From Micromonospora sp. WMMD961 (GTDB taxonomy: Bacteria; Actinomycetota; Actinomycetes; Mycobacteriales; Micromonosporaceae), in the NCBI RefSeq assembly GCF_029626145.1, contig NZ_JARUBJ010000002.1, positions 5,305,501 through 5,369,500 of the forward strand: DNA of 64,000 bases, in the 5' to 3' direction. Shown here piece after piece: positions 17,432 to 25,865 of this stretch (position 1 is the first letter of the stretch; each line of letters begins with the position of its first letter). The notes beneath the pieces are model-generated. The model was not told the DNA's origin. It saw only the letters and a program-made list of their open reading frames with translations, and searched no databases. The position numbers and the translations under genes are program-made.

Positions 17432-18418
17432 TCAGCGTGGGTTGGGCGTACCCGTTGGGGCCAGCTCGGCCGGGGCATCTGCGGCGGCACCAACGCCGGC
17501 GAGGGCGGCCGGGCCGGGAGCGGGAGAAGCGTTTGCGGCCGTGGCGGCCTCGATACGCGCCCGCCGAGTTCGGCGCAGGGCCCGCACCGCCAGCACCAGG
17601 GCAGCCAACCAGCCGGCGGCCAACAGGGCGTACGTGATGGGGCGGACCGGGCCGTCCAGTTCGGCGGAGCGGATCAGGGTGCGGGCGTTGGTCAGCACGA
17701 TCACGCCGCCGACCGCTGCGCCGAGCAGTTGGGCGGGCACGATTCGCACCAGCCAGGCGGCCAGCGGGGCGGCGATAAGCCCGCCGACCAGCAGTGCGGC
17801 GACCGTGGGGAGCAGGAACCCCTCGGTGCCCAGCCCGATCAGGAAGCCGACGCTGGCCGCGCCGGCCACGACGAACTCGGCGGTGTCCACCGAGCCGATC
17901 ACCTTGCGGGGTTCCATCCGGCCGGAGACCAGTAGTGCCGGGGTGGCAACCGGGCCCCATCCGCCGCCGCCGGTCGCGTCGACGAAGCCGGCGACCAGGC
18001 CCAGGGGGCCGAGAAAGCGACCGCGGAGCCGCCCGCCGACCCGATCGGTGCGCAACGGGCGGGCGAAGCGAACCAGTAGGTACGCGCCGAGCGTGAAGAG
18101 GATGCCGGCCATCCACGGCGCGGCGGCCTCGGTGGAGATCGAACTGAGCACTGTGGCGCCGGCGAAGGCACCGATCGCGCCGGGCAGCGCGATGCGGGTC
18201 ACCACTCGCCAGTCGACGTTGCCGAACCGCCAGTGCGCGACCCCGGCGGCGAGCGTGGTGCCGATCTCGGCCAGGTGCACCGATGCCGAGGCGGCGGCCG
18301 GGGCGACTCCGGCGACCAGCAGCAGCGTCGACGAGGTCAACCCGTACGCCATGCCGAGCGACCCATCGATCAACTGCGCGACGAGCCCGACCAGAGCGAG
18401 GACCAGTAGCTTGCGCAC
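17432..18418 (-). CDS. TauE/SafE family membrane permease
   Basis: 328 aa, about eight transmembrane helices in the two-repeat TauE/SafE pattern: LVGLVAQLIDGSLGMAYGLTSS in the first half and LVAGFVDATGGGGWGPVATPALLV in the second, the two G-x-x-D-x-x-x-G-x-G-x-G repeats. Family members export sulfite, sulfoacetate or other organosulfur anions; the substrate is unknown. The C-terminal tail (about 50 residues) is Ala/Pro-rich and probably disordered. The GTG at 18418 is chosen because it begins directly before the first helix; an upstream TTG (18466) is in frame. It is convergent with the decarboxylase gene. Confidence 0.85.
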   Translation of the reverse strand: MRKLLVLALVGLVAQLIDGSLGMAYGLTSSTLLLVAGVAPAAASASVHLAEIGTTLAAGVAHWRFGNVDWRVVTRIALPGAIGAFAGATVLSSISTEAAAPWMAGILFTLGAYLLVRFARPLRTDRVGGRLRGRFLGPLGLVAGFVDATGGGGWGPVATPALLVSGRMEPRKVIGSVDTAEFVVAGAASVGFLIGLGTEGFLLPTVAALLVGGLIAAPLAAWLVRIVPAQLLGAAVGGVIVLTNARTLIRSAELDGPVRPITYALLAAGWLAALVLAVRALRRTRRARIEAATAANASPAPGPAALAGVGAAADAPAELAPTGTPNPR

Positions 18419-18880
18419 GAGCGCGCCCCCTGACTTTTCGGCATCTCCTATCGACTTGGTCGACAATGCGGCACACGGCAGTCAGGGTCAAGCCCCCGAT
18501 CGGTGGATGGGACGCCACCGCGTGGCGCGCCCCCCTCAGGCCAACCGCGCAGGCACTTCAGCAGGACCGCCGGTCGACGGACCCGCAGGCACGGCGTTTC
18601 CAGCTTCACCACTGGGAGATCTTGGACAGTTTCCGTTAGCCGCGAACGGAAACTGTCCAAGATCTCCCGACCGTCGGCGCCGATCTGTGCGCCGGGCCCA
18701 CGCGTAGCTGGCGGAACCACCCAAAGTAGACGGGCCTGCGGGGGCGTCGAGGATGTGCCAGCTCAATAAGATGGGCGCGTTCGAGCACGACGCGACACGG
18801 CAAAACCGGACATGACGCAGCGGAGCCCACCACGACGCGCTCCCGCAGACGCACGGCGTGAGGCCCGGATGGGCCGGCGC
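18419..18880. other. Intergenic stretch with a long inverted repeat, no gene
   Basis: About 460 bases between the Rrf2 stop and the TauE/SafE start. I see no credible gene. It holds the 24-bp perfect inverted repeat described separately and must contain the promoter of the TauE/SafE gene. Confidence 0.6.
18614..18668. repeat. Perfect 24-bp inverted repeat with GATCTTGGA core
   Basis: The arms 18614-18637 and 18645-18668 are perfect reverse complements separated by seven bases. The arm starts GGGAGATCTTGGACAGTTTC. The core AGATCTTGGA recurs in the inverted repeat at 31686-31735. In this position, downstream of the Rrf2 gene on its strand, it could terminate transcription, but a dispersed repeat element is the more interesting reading. 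Confidence 0.8.
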
Positions 18881-19345
18881 TCAGGTCCAGGCGCGCGGGT
18901 CGGCGACCAACTCGGTGACCCGTGCGGGCAGGGTGCCTGCTGCCACGTCGGCGACGCTGACCAGTTCCAGGATTTCGCGCTCGCTGGCCCGCAGCGCGAT
19001 CCAGACCTCCTGGAGCGCGCGGGCCGGGCCGTGGTAACCGAGTTGTTCGGGGCGCTGTCCGCGTACGTGGGCGAGCGGCCCGTCGATCACCCGAATGACC
19101 TCGGCGAGGGAGATCTTCTCGGCGGGGCGGGCCAGCCAGTAGCCGCCCTCCGGGCCGCGCTGGGCGTGCACGATGCCGCCACGGCGCAGTTGGAGCAGGA
19201 TGCTCTCCAGGAACTTCGGCGGGATCTCCTGGGCTCGGGCGATCTGGTCGGCCGTGACGGGCCGGCCGCGCCCCGGGCCACTGGCCGTCGCGGCGAGTTC
19301 GGCAGCCGCGCGGAGGGCGTAGTCGACCCGGGCGGAGAGGCGCAT
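18881..19345 (-). CDS. Rrf2 family transcriptional regulator (no cysteine cluster)
   Basis: 154 aa. It has the Rrf2 N-terminus MRLSARVDYALRAAAELA, the winged HTH with the signature IPPKFLESILLQLRRGGIVHAQRGPEGGYWLARP and the dimerisation helix with ISLAEVIRVIDGPLA. Many Rrf2 proteins sense Fe-S status through three cysteines; this one has no cysteine at all, so it must sense something else or act without a cluster. It is divergent from the YceI gene with about 255 bp between them, and that gene is a plausible target. Confidence 0.88.
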   Translation of the reverse strand: MRLSARVDYALRAAAELAATASGPGRGRPVTADQIARAQEIPPKFLESILLQLRRGGIVHAQRGPEGGYWLARPAEKISLAEVIRVIDGPLAHVRGQRPEQLGYHGPARALQEVWIALRASEREILELVSVADVAAGTLPARVTELVADPRAWT

Positions 19346-19601
19346 GTCGGCAAGGTTAGTCGCTGGTCAACCGGGCGGGCGGGCGACCCTCGGCCAATCG
19401 GACACGCATCGACGGAGATCCGCGCATTCGCTTCCTCGCGGAGGACCGGCGAAGTCCGTCATGATCCACGACAAGGTGGGGGCCGAAAAGTCGTTCCGGA
19501 GCGTCCCTATGCTGGGCGGGAGTACGACTGTCTGGCCGTTTACCCGACCGCCGGCAAGATATTGACAAACGCCCGGGCACCCTCGGGGGGAAGGCAATAC
19601 G

Positions 19602-20270
19602 ATGACCGATACCGCGACACGCACCTGGGATGGCATGACCATCCCGGCGGCCGGCACCTATCTTCTCGATCAGGCGCACAAGCGGATCGGTTTCCTGTCC
19701 CGGCACATGATGGTGAGCCCGGTACGCGGCGAGTTCGCCGAGGCCAGCGCGCAGGTCTTCGTGGCGGAGGATCCGCTGCTCTCCTCGGTGACGGCGACCA
19801 TCATGTCGGCCAGCATCAGCACCGGGAGCGTCGACCGGGACACGCATCTCAAGAGCGCCGACTTCCTCGACGTGGAGCGCTATCCCACACTCGAATATCG
19901 AAGCACCGGCATTAAATGGCAGGGCAACGACAACCCCATATTCCAGTGGGCCCGTCTGCGCAACCATCGGCTGGCTGGACGAGGCCGGAGTCACATTGTT
20001 CCGCCGCAGTCGGACGGCGTTCCCGGACGATTCGTCCTCACCGGCGAGTTGACGGTGAAGGGGATCACCCGGCCGGTCGACCTGGAGGTGAATTTCGGCG
20101 GCGCACGGCAGGATCCGTACGGGCAGAACATCTTCGGGTTCAGCGCGACGGCCGAGATCAACCGCGAGGACTACGGCCTGCTCTGGAACGTCGTCCTGGA
20201 GAGCGGCGGGGTGCTGGTCGGTAAGACGGTGCAGATCGAGATCGCCGGCGAGGCCATCTACCAGGGCTGA
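19602..20270 (+). CDS. YceI family (lipocalin-like) protein
   Basis: 222 aa. The pattern G-x-Y-x-L-D-x-A-H-x-x-I-G-F-x-x-R-H (GTYLLDQAHKRIGFLSRHMM), the block SVDRDTHLKSADFLDVERYPTLEYRST and GELTVKGITRPVDLEVNF are diagnostic of YceI. The family folds as an extended lipocalin barrel that binds polyisoprenoid or fatty-acyl chains. There is no signal peptide, so it is likely cytoplasmic. An insertion of about 25 residues (KWQGNDNPIFQWARLRNHRLAGRG) interrupts the usual strand order. The start has GGGGGGAAGG upstream. It is divergent from Rrf2 and convergent with tesB, with a terminator hairpin between. Confidence 0.88.
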   Translation: MTDTATRTWDGMTIPAAGTYLLDQAHKRIGFLSRHMMVSPVRGEFAEASAQVFVAEDPLLSSVTATIMSASISTGSVDRDTHLKSADFLDVERYPTLEYRSTGIKWQGNDNPIFQWARLRNHRLAGRGRSHIVPPQSDGVPGRFVLTGELTVKGITRPVDLEVNFGGARQDPYGQNIFGFSATAEINREDYGLLWNVVLESGGVLVGKTVQIEIAGEAIYQG

Positions 20271-20277
20271 GTCTCGT

Positions 20278-20305
20278 CGTCCCCGCCAGAGGCCTGGCGG
20301 GGACG
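20278..20305. terminator. Bidirectional hairpin between YceI gene and tesB
   Basis: A perfect 12-bp GC-rich stem (20278-20289 with 20294-20305) with an AGGC loop lies eight bases after the YceI stop and eleven before the tesB stop. Placed between convergent genes, it can serve both strands. Confidence 0.75.
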
Positions 20306-20315
20306 GTCGAGAACG

Positions 20316-21200
20316 TCAGGCGCCGACGCGGCGCAGCAGACCCTCCTGGACAGCGCTGGCGATCTGCCGGCCGTCGGTGGTGAACATCCGGCCGGTCGCC
20401 AGCCCACGGGCCCCGGACGCCGACGGACTCAGGCAGTCGTAGAGGAACCACTCGTCGGCACGGAACGGCCGGTGGAACCACAGGGCGTGGTCGAGGCTCG
20501 CGCCGACCAACCCGCCCGGCCCCCACACCTCGCCGTGCGCGGAGAGCACCGAGTCGAGCAGGGTGAGGTCCGAGGCGTAGGTGAGCGCGCAGGCGTGCAG
20601 CAGCGGATCGTCCGGTAGTTTGCCGTCGATGCGCATCCAGACCCGTTGGTGCGGGTCGGCGGGCCGGTCGCCGGGGCGAACCCAGCCGGGCTCCCCCACG
20701 TAGCGCACGTCGATCGGTCGCGGGATCTGACCCCACATGCCCAGCCGCTCCGGGTAGCGGGAGAGCCGGTCGGCCATCGTCGGCACGTCCTGCGGCAGGG
20801 GTACGTCCAGCGGGGCGGTTACCTGGTGGTCCAGGCCCTCCTCGGCCCGCTGGAAGGACGCCGACATGAAGAAGATCGGCTTGCCGTGCTGGAGGGCGAC
20901 CGAGCGGCGGACCGAGAAGGACCGTCCGTCGCGGATGTTCTCCACCTGGTACTCGATCGGCTCGACCGGGTCGCCGGGGCGGACGAAGTAGCCGTGCAGC
21001 GAGTGCACGAACCGTTCCGGGTCGACGGTGCGGCCGGCGGCGACCAGGGCCTGACCCGCGACCTGGCCGCCGTACACCCGTTGTGGACCGACCGGGGGGC
21101 TCATCCCCCGGAAGGTCATCTCACCGGTCGGGTCGAGGTCCAGCACTTCCAGGAGCTGGTCCACGGCGGCTTGGCCGACTGCGACCCGACCGTCGCTCAC
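20316..21200 (-). CDS. tesB: Acyl-CoA thioesterase II (TesB)
   Basis: 294 aa double hot-dog thioesterase that hydrolyses medium- and long-chain acyl-CoA to free acid and CoA in the cytoplasm. Seen: the N-terminal half with VYGGQVAGQALVAAGRTV and HSLHGYFVRPGDP, and the catalytic segments LVGASLDHALWFHRPF (Asp) and FTTDGRQIASAVQEGLLR (Thr/Gln), matching the Asp-Thr-Gln triad of the family. The GTG start overlaps the pyk stop by 4 bp (GTGA), so the genes are translationally coupled, as in other actinobacteria where pyk and tesB are adjacent. Confidence 0.93.
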   Translation of the reverse strand: MSDGRVAVGQAAVDQLLEVLDLDPTGEMTFRGMSPPVGPQRVYGGQVAGQALVAAGRTVDPERFVHSLHGYFVRPGDPVEPIEYQVENIRDGRSFSVRRSVALQHGKPIFFMSASFQRAEEGLDHQVTAPLDVPLPQDVPTMADRLSRYPERLGMWGQIPRPIDVRYVGEPGWVRPGDRPADPHQRVWMRIDGKLPDDPLLHACALTYASDLTLLDSVLSAHGEVWGPGGLVGASLDHALWFHRPFRADEWFLYDCLSPSASGARGLATGRMFTTDGRQIASAVQEGLLRRVGA

Positions 21201-22645
21201 TGCAGCGCCCGCGCCGACGCCGCGTCGACCAGCGAACCGAGCTGGTGGACGCGCAGCGTGTTGGTCGAGCCGGGGGTGCCGGGCGGGCTACCCGCGACGA
21301 TCACCACGTAGTCGCCGGGGTTGGCCCGGTTGAGGCCGAGCAGCGCCTGGTCGACCTGACGGAACATGTCGTCGGTGTGCTGCACGAACGGCATCAGGAA
21401 GGTCTCCACGCCCCAGGTGAGGGCGAGCTGGTCGCGCACCTCGGGGACGGGCGTGAAGGCCAACAGCGGCAGGTCGCAGTGCAGGCGGGACAGCCGTCGG
21501 ACGGTGTCGCCGGTCTGCGAGAAGGCGACGAGCGCCTTGGCGTTGATGGCCCGGGCGATCGACGAGGCGGCGACGGTGAGCGCGCCACCGTGGGTACGCG
21601 GGTCGTGCTGCAACCGGGGAACGCCGATCGAGCCGGACTCGGTGGTCGTGATGATCTTCGCCATGGTGCTGACGGTCAGCACCGGGTACTTGCCGACGCT
21701 GGTCTCGCCGGAGAGCATCACCGCGTCCGCGCCGTCGAGCACCGCGTTGGCGACGTCGGAGGCCTCCGCCCGGGTGGGGCGGGAGTTCTCGATCATCGAG
21801 TCGAGCATCTGGGTGGCGACGATGACCGGCTTGGCGTTTTCCCGGCACAGCTGCACGGCGCGCTTCTGCACCAGGGGGACCTGGTCCAGCGGCATCTCGA
21901 CACCGAGGTCACCGCGGGCGACCATGACGCCGTCGAAGGCCAGCACGATGGCCTCGAGCTCGTCCACCGCCTCCGGCTTCTCGACCTTGGCCAGCACCGG
22001 GCGGAACACGCCCTCCTCGGCCATGATGCCGTGCACGAGCTTGATGTCCTCCGCCGAGCGGACGAAGGAGAGCGCGACCAGGTCGACACCGAGCCCGAGG
22101 GAGAAACGCAGGTCCTCGGCGTCCTTGTCCGACATGGCGGGCACGCTGACCGCCACGTTGGGCAGCGAGACGCCCTTGTTGTTGGAGACCGGGCCGCCCT
22201 CGGTGACGAGGCAGCGGATGTCGTTGCCGGTGACGTCGGTGACCTCGACGGCGACCCGACCGTCGTCGATCAGCAGCCGGTCACCGGGCTTCACCTCGTG
22301 CGGCAACTTCTGGTAGGTGCAGGAGACCCGCTCCTTCGTGCCGACGATGTCGTCGCCGGTGATCACGACCGAGTCGCCGGTGCGCCACTCGTGCGGGCCG
22401 TCGGCGAACCGACCGAGCCGGATCTTGGGGCCTTGCAGGTCGGCGAGGACGGCCACCGGCTTACCTGCCGCCTCGGACGCCTCCCGGACCAGTCGATAGA
22501 CCGCCTCGTGGTCGGCGTGGCTGCCGTGGCTGAAGTTGAGCCTCGCCACGTTCATGCCGGCCTCGACGAGACCCCGGATGCGCTCCGGGGACGAGGTGGC
22601 GGGACCAAGAGTGCAGACGATCTTCGCGCGGCGTGTCACGCCCAT
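21197..22645 (-). CDS. pyk: Pyruvate kinase
   Basis: 482 aa, the normal length. Converts phosphoenolpyruvate and ADP to pyruvate and ATP, the last step of glycolysis. Motifs: RRAKIVCTLGPATSSPERI at the N-terminus, MNVARLNFSHG, VLADLQGPKIRLG, the catalytic Lys segment VLAKVEKPEAVDELEAI, the metal/PEP segment VMVARGDLGVEMPLDQVP, ATQMLDSMIENSRPTRAEASDVANAVLDGADAVMLSGE (landmark region about 285-320) and a C-terminal allosteric domain. The ATG at 22645 has AAGGAGAG nine bases upstream; the longer frame extends into unrelated sequence. First gene of the pyk-tesB pair. Confidence 0.96.
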   Translation of the reverse strand: MGVTRRAKIVCTLGPATSSPERIRGLVEAGMNVARLNFSHGSHADHEAVYRLVREASEAAGKPVAVLADLQGPKIRLGRFADGPHEWRTGDSVVITGDDIVGTKERVSCTYQKLPHEVKPGDRLLIDDGRVAVEVTDVTGNDIRCLVTEGGPVSNNKGVSLPNVAVSVPAMSDKDAEDLRFSLGLGVDLVALSFVRSAEDIKLVHGIMAEEGVFRPVLAKVEKPEAVDELEAIVLAFDGVMVARGDLGVEMPLDQVPLVQKRAVQLCRENAKPVIVATQMLDSMIENSRPTRAEASDVANAVLDGADAVMLSGETSVGKYPVLTVSTMAKIITTTESGSIGVPRLQHDPRTHGGALTVAASSIARAINAKALVAFSQTGDTVRRLSRLHCDLPLLAFTPVPEVRDQLALTWGVETFLMPFVQHTDDMFRQVDQALLGLNRANPGDYVVIVAGSPPGTPGSTNTLRVHQLGSLVDAASARALQ

Positions 22646-22850
22646 CAGGCTAGTCTCTCCTTCAGGTCGGACTCGGGACCGACCCATTGCAGGCAGCGGA
22701 ACATGTGTCCAACGACGCGCGGCGCGCGTCGGGCCGGCGGGCGGAACCGCACCGGGAACGTTGTGGCGACGGGCAACAGCGACCGCGCGCCGGGAATCGT
22801 ACGCCTCCGGTGACGTGCGCTGTCGGGGTGCTCCCGGGCGCGGCCCGCCA

Positions 22851-24227
22851 TCAGTGCCTCGACGGCGGCAGGGTGGGCACCGCGGTGAGCAGCTCACGCG
22901 GATCGTAGCGGCGCTTGGCGCGGCGCAGCCGCGGCCAGTTCGCGCCGTAGGCGAGCTCGACCCGATCGGTCTCCTCCGGGGCGAGCAGATTGGGGTAACC
23001 GCCGGGCTGGGCGTGCGGGGCGAGCCCCGTCGAGGTGCGCTCGGCCCACACCCGGTGCGGCTCGGCCCGCTCGCCGGGCGCCCAGACCGCGATGATCTCG
23101 GTGAGCAGGTGATCGGCGCGCAGCCCGAACGCCGTGTCGGCGAGCCGGACCCGGGTGGCCGCACCGTGGAAGTGGTGCACGGCCAGCGCGGAGAACGGCG
23201 AGCTGACCTGCCGGGCGGCGTCGACGATCACGTCCACCGCGTTGTCCGTGAGCGCGGGCAGCCAGCGGGTACGCAGCAGGTAGTGGTTGCCGTCGACCAT
23301 CCCGCCGTCGAACATCCGCAACGCGTCCGCGTACGGCATCGGGGCGATCTGGTCGACCAGCGGGGTGCCCAGGGCGCGCAGTCGGTCCATCCACGGCAGC
23401 CCGGCGTCCAGGTCCGGGCCGCTGTAGAACGGGCAGACGAAGATCACCGGCTCGCCGGCCGGGCCGGGCAGGAAACCGGTCATCACGGTCAGCTCGTCCG
23501 GGGCCTCGGCGACCAGCGCTCCGTAGCCGCGCAGCACGTCCGGCGCCTCGGCCAACGCGAACATGATCATGCCGGCCAGCACGCCGGGCAGCCGGTGTGC
23601 CCGGAAGCGCAGCTCGGTCACGATGCCGAGGTTTCCGCCGCCGCCGCGCAGCGCCCAGTACAGCTCGGCGTCGTGCCGGGGGTCGGCGGTGACCCGGCGG
23701 CCGTCGGCGAGGACCACCTCCGCGCCGAGCAGGCTGTCCAGGGTCAGCCCGAACCGGCCGCACAGCGGGCCGTACCCGCCGGCCAGGGTGAGCCCGGCCA
23801 TGCCCACGTCGCCGACCGTGCCGGTGGGCACCACCAGGTCGTGCGGGCGGGCGGCGGCGAGCAGTTCCGCGGCCGTGGTGCCGCCGCCGACGGTCACCGT
23901 GGCCGTGTCCGGGTCGACCCGGACGGCACGCAGTCCGGTCAGGTCGAGCACCAGGCCGCCGTCGCGTAGCGCCCGGCCCGCCCAGTCATGCCCTCCGGAG
24001 CGGACCGACAGGGGCAGGTGGCACCGGGCGGCGATGTCGACTGCGGCGGCCACCTCGTCGGTGTCCAGGCAGCGCGCGACCAGGGCGGGCGTGCGCTGGA
24101 CCGCGCCGTTCCAGAGCCGGGTGGTGGTGGCGTACGCGGGCTCGCCCGGCTCGTGCAGCCGGTCACCGAGCAGGGCGCGCAGCCGGGCGGTCGCGGACGC
24201 GACATCACCGGTGGCGGCGGAGAGCAT
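22851..24227 (-). CDS. FAD-binding oxidoreductase, berberine-bridge (BBE) type
   Basis: 458 aa PCMH/BBE oxidase. The FAD-anchoring His lies in LSVRSGGHDWAGR; the second covalent Cys of bicovalent members is absent (PTGTVGDVGMAGLTLAGGYG in its place), so a single 8-alpha-histidyl link is expected. The C-terminal BBE tail (YGANWPRLRRAKRRYDPRELL) is intact. Related enzymes oxidise sugars, alkaloids or secondary-metabolite alcohols; the substrate is unknown. No signal peptide. The ATG at 24227 has GAGGAG six bases upstream. It stands alone between pyk and a YCII gene on the same strand. A second BBE oxidase is at 38483-39760. Confidence 0.88.
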   Translation of the reverse strand: MLSAATGDVASATARLRALLGDRLHEPGEPAYATTTRLWNGAVQRTPALVARCLDTDEVAAAVDIAARCHLPLSVRSGGHDWAGRALRDGGLVLDLTGLRAVRVDPDTATVTVGGGTTAAELLAAARPHDLVVPTGTVGDVGMAGLTLAGGYGPLCGRFGLTLDSLLGAEVVLADGRRVTADPRHDAELYWALRGGGGNLGIVTELRFRAHRLPGVLAGMIMFALAEAPDVLRGYGALVAEAPDELTVMTGFLPGPAGEPVIFVCPFYSGPDLDAGLPWMDRLRALGTPLVDQIAPMPYADALRMFDGGMVDGNHYLLRTRWLPALTDNAVDVIVDAARQVSSPFSALAVHHFHGAATRVRLADTAFGLRADHLLTEIIAVWAPGERAEPHRVWAERTSTGLAPHAQPGGYPNLLAPEETDRVELAYGANWPRLRRAKRRYDPRELLTAVPTLPPSRH

Positions 24228-24359
24228 GGCGACTCCTCGACCGGGGCCGACCGATGGCGCCGGGTACGCCCCGGCGGCGGCCCTCGCTGGGCGCGACCGT
24301 AGCACCGGCGGGGGGCCCGGCGCCGTCACCATCACGACAGCCGCCGATTGACCGACCAA

Positions 24360-24725
24360 TCAGCTCTCGGTCTTGACCAGCGGAAACTCCAGCGACCCGG
24401 CCGGACAGAGGAAGGTCAGCACGTCCACCCGGTAGAGCCCGGCCTGCACCGCCGGGTCGGCCTCCAGCACGCTGCGTACGTCCTCGACGCTGCCGGTGCG
24501 GGCGAGCCCGAAGCCGATCGGGGGCTCCGGGTTGCTGGTCGTCCCGTCGATCGAGCCGGAGACCAGGATGATGCCGCGTCGCTGCAACGCCTGCATGTGT
24601 TCGGCGTGCTCGGCCTGCAACCGTTGCACGGTCTCGGCGGGCAGCACCCGCCCGGCCGCGCCGGGATAGAGCACTATGCACTCGTACGTGTCGAGCGCGA
24701 AGTTGACCTGCGGCACTCCCGCCAT
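24360..24725 (-). CDS. YCII-related domain protein
   Basis: 121 aa. A dimeric ferredoxin-like YciI fold is suggested by CIVLYPGAAGRVLPAETVQRLQAEHAEHMQALQRRGIILVSG (residues about 16-57, His in the middle) and the C-terminal FGLARTGSVEDVRSVLEADPAVQAGLYRVDVLTF. YciI proteins are mostly of unknown function; some are dehydrochlorinase-like or appear beside sigma factors. The ATG at 24725 has GGAGGGAG upstream. Divergent from the aldo/keto reductase with 171 bp between. Confidence 0.78.
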   Translation of the reverse strand: MAGVPQVNFALDTYECIVLYPGAAGRVLPAETVQRLQAEHAEHMQALQRRGIILVSGSIDGTTSNPEPPIGFGLARTGSVEDVRSVLEADPAVQAGLYRVDVLTFLCPAGSLEFPLVKTES

Positions 24726-24896
24726 GGGTGCTCCCTCCGCCGTCGCGCCGGAACGCACCGGCCCCGGCCAGCGTCGCACGTACGCCCCGGTCGCACCTGT
24801 CGCTTCGCCGTAACCGTCGGCGGCCGGGGAGCCTGTCCAGCCGCACAGCGCGCGGACCGGCGGTGTCACTGCCGGGCTTCGGGGGATGATTCACCC

Positions 24897-25769
24897 ATGG
24901 CGACAAACATCAGTGAGCAGCCAGCGAAGGCGTCCGGCACGTACCGCATCGGTGGTGACGTCACGGTCAACCGGCTCGGCTACGGGGCGATGCAGATCAC
25001 CGGCCCGGGTGTCTGGGGAGACCCGAAGGACCCGGCCGAGGCGGTCCGGGTGCTGCGCCGCGCGATCGAGCTGGGCGTGACGTTCATCGACACCGCCGAC
25101 TCGTACGGGCCGTTCGTCTCGGAGTTGCTGATCCGTGAGGCCCTGCACCCGTACGCCGATGACCTGGTCATCGCGACCAAGGGTGGCTTCACGCGGGCCG
25201 GGCCCGGCGACTGGCGCGTCGTCGGTCGCCCGGAGTACCTGCGCCAGCAGTGCGAGCTGAGCCTGCGTCACCTGGGCCTGGACAGCATTCCGCTGTACCA
25301 GCTGCACCGGATCGACCCGAAGGTGCCGCTGGCCGACCAGCTCGGTGAGCTGGCGTTGCTGCGGCAGGAGGGAAAGATCCAGCACATCGGCCTGTCCGAG
25401 GTGAGCGTCGCGCAGATCGAGGAGTCCCGGGCGATCACCACGATCGCGTCGGTGCAGAACCTGTACAACCTCGCCAACCGCAGCGCCGAGGACGTGCTGG
25501 AGTACTGCGAGCGCAACGACCTCGCGTTCATCCCGTGGTTCCCGATCGCCACCGGTGAGCTGGCCCGCCCGGGCGGGCCGCTGGACGCCATCTCCACCGC
25601 GCACGGCGCGTCGCCCGCGCAGCTCGCGCTGGCCTGGCTGCTGCGCCGTTCGCCGGTGATGCTGCCGATCCCCGGTACGTCCTCGGTGGCGCACCTGGAG
25701 GAGAACGTCCGCGCGGCCGACGTGCGACTCACCGACGACGAGTTCGAGGCGCTCGCCAAGGCGAGCTGA
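24897..25769 (+). CDS. Aldo/keto reductase
   Basis: 290 aa TIM-barrel NADPH-dependent reductase. Catalytic tetrad in family positions: Asp and Tyr in FIDTADSYGP, Lys in VIATKGGF, His in YQLHRID. The NADPH-binding C-terminal segment VMLPIPGTSSVAHLEENVRAA is present. It belongs to the short AKR branch often annotated as oxidoreductase in actinobacteria; the substrate is unknown. The ATG at 24897 is chosen because an upstream frame extension is antisense to the YCII gene. It is followed by a strong hairpin and a convergent lipase gene. Confidence 0.9.
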   Translation: MATNISEQPAKASGTYRIGGDVTVNRLGYGAMQITGPGVWGDPKDPAEAVRVLRRAIELGVTFIDTADSYGPFVSELLIREALHPYADDLVIATKGGFTRAGPGDWRVVGRPEYLRQQCELSLRHLGLDSIPLYQLHRIDPKVPLADQLGELALLRQEGKIQHIGLSEVSVAQIEESRAITTIASVQNLYNLANRSAEDVLEYCERNDLAFIPWFPIATGELARPGGPLDAISTAHGASPAQLALAWLLRRSPVMLPIPGTSSVAHLEENVRAADVRLTDDEFEALAKAS

Positions 25770-25826
25770 CCCACCGGTATCCGCTTTCCCAGGAACGTCC
25801 GGCAACCGGCATTCACCCGCTCGCGA

Positions 25827-25860
25827 CCGTGGAGGTGGTCCCGTCGGACCACCTCCACGG
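25827..25860. terminator. Perfect hairpin between convergent aldo/keto reductase and lipase genes
   Basis: A perfect 15-bp stem (25827-25841 with 25846-25860) with CGTC loop lies five bases after the lipase stop and 57 bases after the reductase stop. It can stop transcription from both sides. Confidence 0.82.
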
Positions 25861-25865
25861 ACCGG

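Noticed and set aside
24348..24896. N-terminal extension of the aldo/keto reductase by 183 codons
   Set aside because: The extension is antisense to the YCII gene and has no resemblance to the family; the normal start is at 24897.
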